Source: a virus. Taken from it: DNA of 28,890 bases. The stretch's first letter is position 1. Every line of letters starts with the position of its first letter. The stretch covers positions 1 to 28,890 of IMG/VR virus record IMGVR_UViG_3300005617_000292; one strand, written 5' to 3'. This document shows, one piece after another, positions 28,097 through 28,890 of the stretch. The translations under genes and the position numbers were made by a program. Below the pieces are notes generated by a model. That model was given only the letters and a program-made list of their open reading frames with translations, made no database searches and was not told where the DNA came from.

Positions 28097-28890
28097 GACG
28101 CGCCTCCCGTTGACCGCTTGCGAGCGACGTAGGGCGCGGTGGTTTTGCGGAGCTCTCGCGCTAGCTCGGCTGGGCGGCCTCGGTCCGACTCCTCGCCAAT
28201 GGCGAGCAGGAAGTCGCGCTCCTCGGATTCTTCACTCGCGTCCAAAGTCGCCTCCAGCGCATCGGTGGCGCTGGTTTCGTGAGCCTTGTTCGCGCCGCGC
28301 TTGCGCGCTGAGGCGCTAGATTCCGCCGGTTCTCCGCGGTTCTCCCTGGTTCGAGTCCTTGAGTCGGAGCCACTTTCCAGCATCTTTTCTGCCTCCGTAT
28401 TTTCTGAGTCAAGCGGTGCGACAAGAACCGAGTAGGTCGGCAGACGGAGCATCGCCGCGCAAAACTCATCCCATTCGCGGTGGGTGTAGTGGTCGATCAT
28501 CTTTCCCGAGGCGTTATGGGTGATGCGCTCGACCACCTTCTGGTCGGCCCCGCCGCGCTGGATGGCGCTGATGAAGGTGTGGCGGGTGGCGTGCATGCCG
28601 CGACAGGTCACGCCGGCGCGTGTGCAGTCCGCAACGATGGCCTTGTAGGCGCCGGAACGGCTCAGTGGGTTGGTCAGCCTGGGGAACGCCGGCACGATGA
28701 AGTCGTCGGGCTTGGGCTTCCGGAGGTAGACGATCTCGAAACCGGTCAACCACCACTCGGTGAGGATGCGCCCGAGCTCGGGGTGGATCGGCGCCTTCCG
28801 CGGGTTGTCGGTCTTGAGCGGTTGGTCATTGTACTGGGTGCCGATGGTCATGCAGCCGAGTGGAGCTGACCGTTCCAGGTCACGCCAGCG
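28093..28890 (-). CDS. int: Tyrosine site-specific recombinase (phage integrase), 5' part beyond the window edge
   Basis: This is the catalytic and C-terminal part of a phage integrase, which recombines phage attP with host attB. The reading frame stays open to base 28890 and begins with RWRDL, typical of the segment just after the first catalytic arginine, so the true start is to the right; the ATG at 28851 is internal. Visible signature: HATRHTF (catalytic His and Arg, codons near 28593-28582), then ITHNASGKMIDHYTH with the third-box His and the nucleophile Tyr at 28488-28486. About 130 residues follow the Tyr, an unusually long, charged, low-complexity tail, and its coding DNA contains a tRNA 3'-end-like sequence (28348-28372) that looks like attP. 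The stop overlaps the next start (GTGA). Family assignment is firm; the substrate tRNA is inferred. Confidence 0.9.
   Translation of the reverse strand, partial: RWRDLERSAPLGCMTIGTQYNDQPLKTDNPRKAPIHPELGRILTEWWLTGFEIVYLRKPKPDDFIVPAFPRLTNPLSRSGAYKAIVADCTRAGVTCRGMHATRHTFISAIQRGGADQKVVERITHNASGKMIDHYTHREWDEFCAAMLRLPTYSVLVAPLDSENTEAEKMLESGSDSRTRTRENRGEPAESSASARKRGANKAHETSATDALEATLDASEESEERDFLLAIGEESDRGRPAELARELRKTTAPYVARKRSTGGAS
28348..28372 (+). other. attP: Putative attP core inside int: 3' half of a tRNA gene (tRNA-Asn-like)
   Basis: On the plus strand this reads as the end of a tRNA. A seven-base T-loop TTCGAGT (28350-28356) is followed by the 3' T-stem CCTTG (28357-28361), a seven-base acceptor strand AGTCGGA (28362-28368), discriminator G and CCA (28370-28372), in exactly canonical spacing. 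The 5' half of a tRNA is absent to the left, and the 5' T-stem CCTGG does not pair fully with CCTTG, as expected if homology starts near 28348. An acceptor beginning TCCGACT with discriminator G fits tRNA-Asn best. Integrase coding sequence lies on both sides, so the site appears uncut. Confidence 0.65.

Noticed and set aside
28300-28372. Complete tRNA gene ending at 28372
   Set aside because: No acceptor 5' strand, D-arm or anticodon arm precedes the T-loop; only the 3' end is present.

Overview
The window holds about 29 kb of a GC-rich, temperate, contractile-tailed (Mu-type tail) bacteriophage genome. Almost every gene lies on the minus strand, so the phage reads from right (28890) to left (1). 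No host gene is visible. High GC, frequent GTG/TTG starts and dense 4-base gene overlaps (ATGA, GTGA, TTGA) point to a phage of a high-GC bacterium. An attachment-site-like tRNA 3' end embedded in the integrase gene recalls Myxococcus phage Mx8, so a myxobacterial host is possible, but that is only a weak inference.

Right part (28890-19771), early genes: a tyrosine integrase cut by the right edge, with a putative attP inside its 3' coding region; then a tightly coupled run of small proteins (several cysteine-rich), an MmcB-like PD-(D/E)XK protein, a DPPY-type DNA methyltransferase, a VRR-NUC nuclease, an HNH endonuclease, a replication-initiator-like protein whose gene contains iteron-like repeats and a G-quadruplex motif (candidate origin), and a primase-polymerase/DnaB-type helicase fusion. 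Four small proteins follow, two of them membrane-associated.

Middle (19770-18009): a gene of unknown function, a small helix-turn-helix protein, a zinc-ribbon protein, a possible small gene and two short stretches without convincing genes. This is the boundary between early and late modules.

Left part (18008-1), late genes: small and large terminase, portal, MuF-type head protein with a ParB-like C-terminal domain, scaffold, major capsid protein, neck/connector proteins, HK97-gp10-like tail completion protein, Mu-like tail sheath and tail tube, tail assembly chaperone, tape measure, Mu gpN-like DNA circularisation protein, and a gpP-like baseplate hub that runs off the left edge. A possible gene on the opposite strand (15695-16111) fills the gap between terminase and portal.

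The proteins together give a full packaging, head and contractile-tail pathway plus self-encoded replication priming and unwinding, DNA modification and integration. Lysis genes, a CI-type repressor, baseplate wedge and tail fibres are not in the window. Functional names come from reading motifs and gene order; no database search was run.
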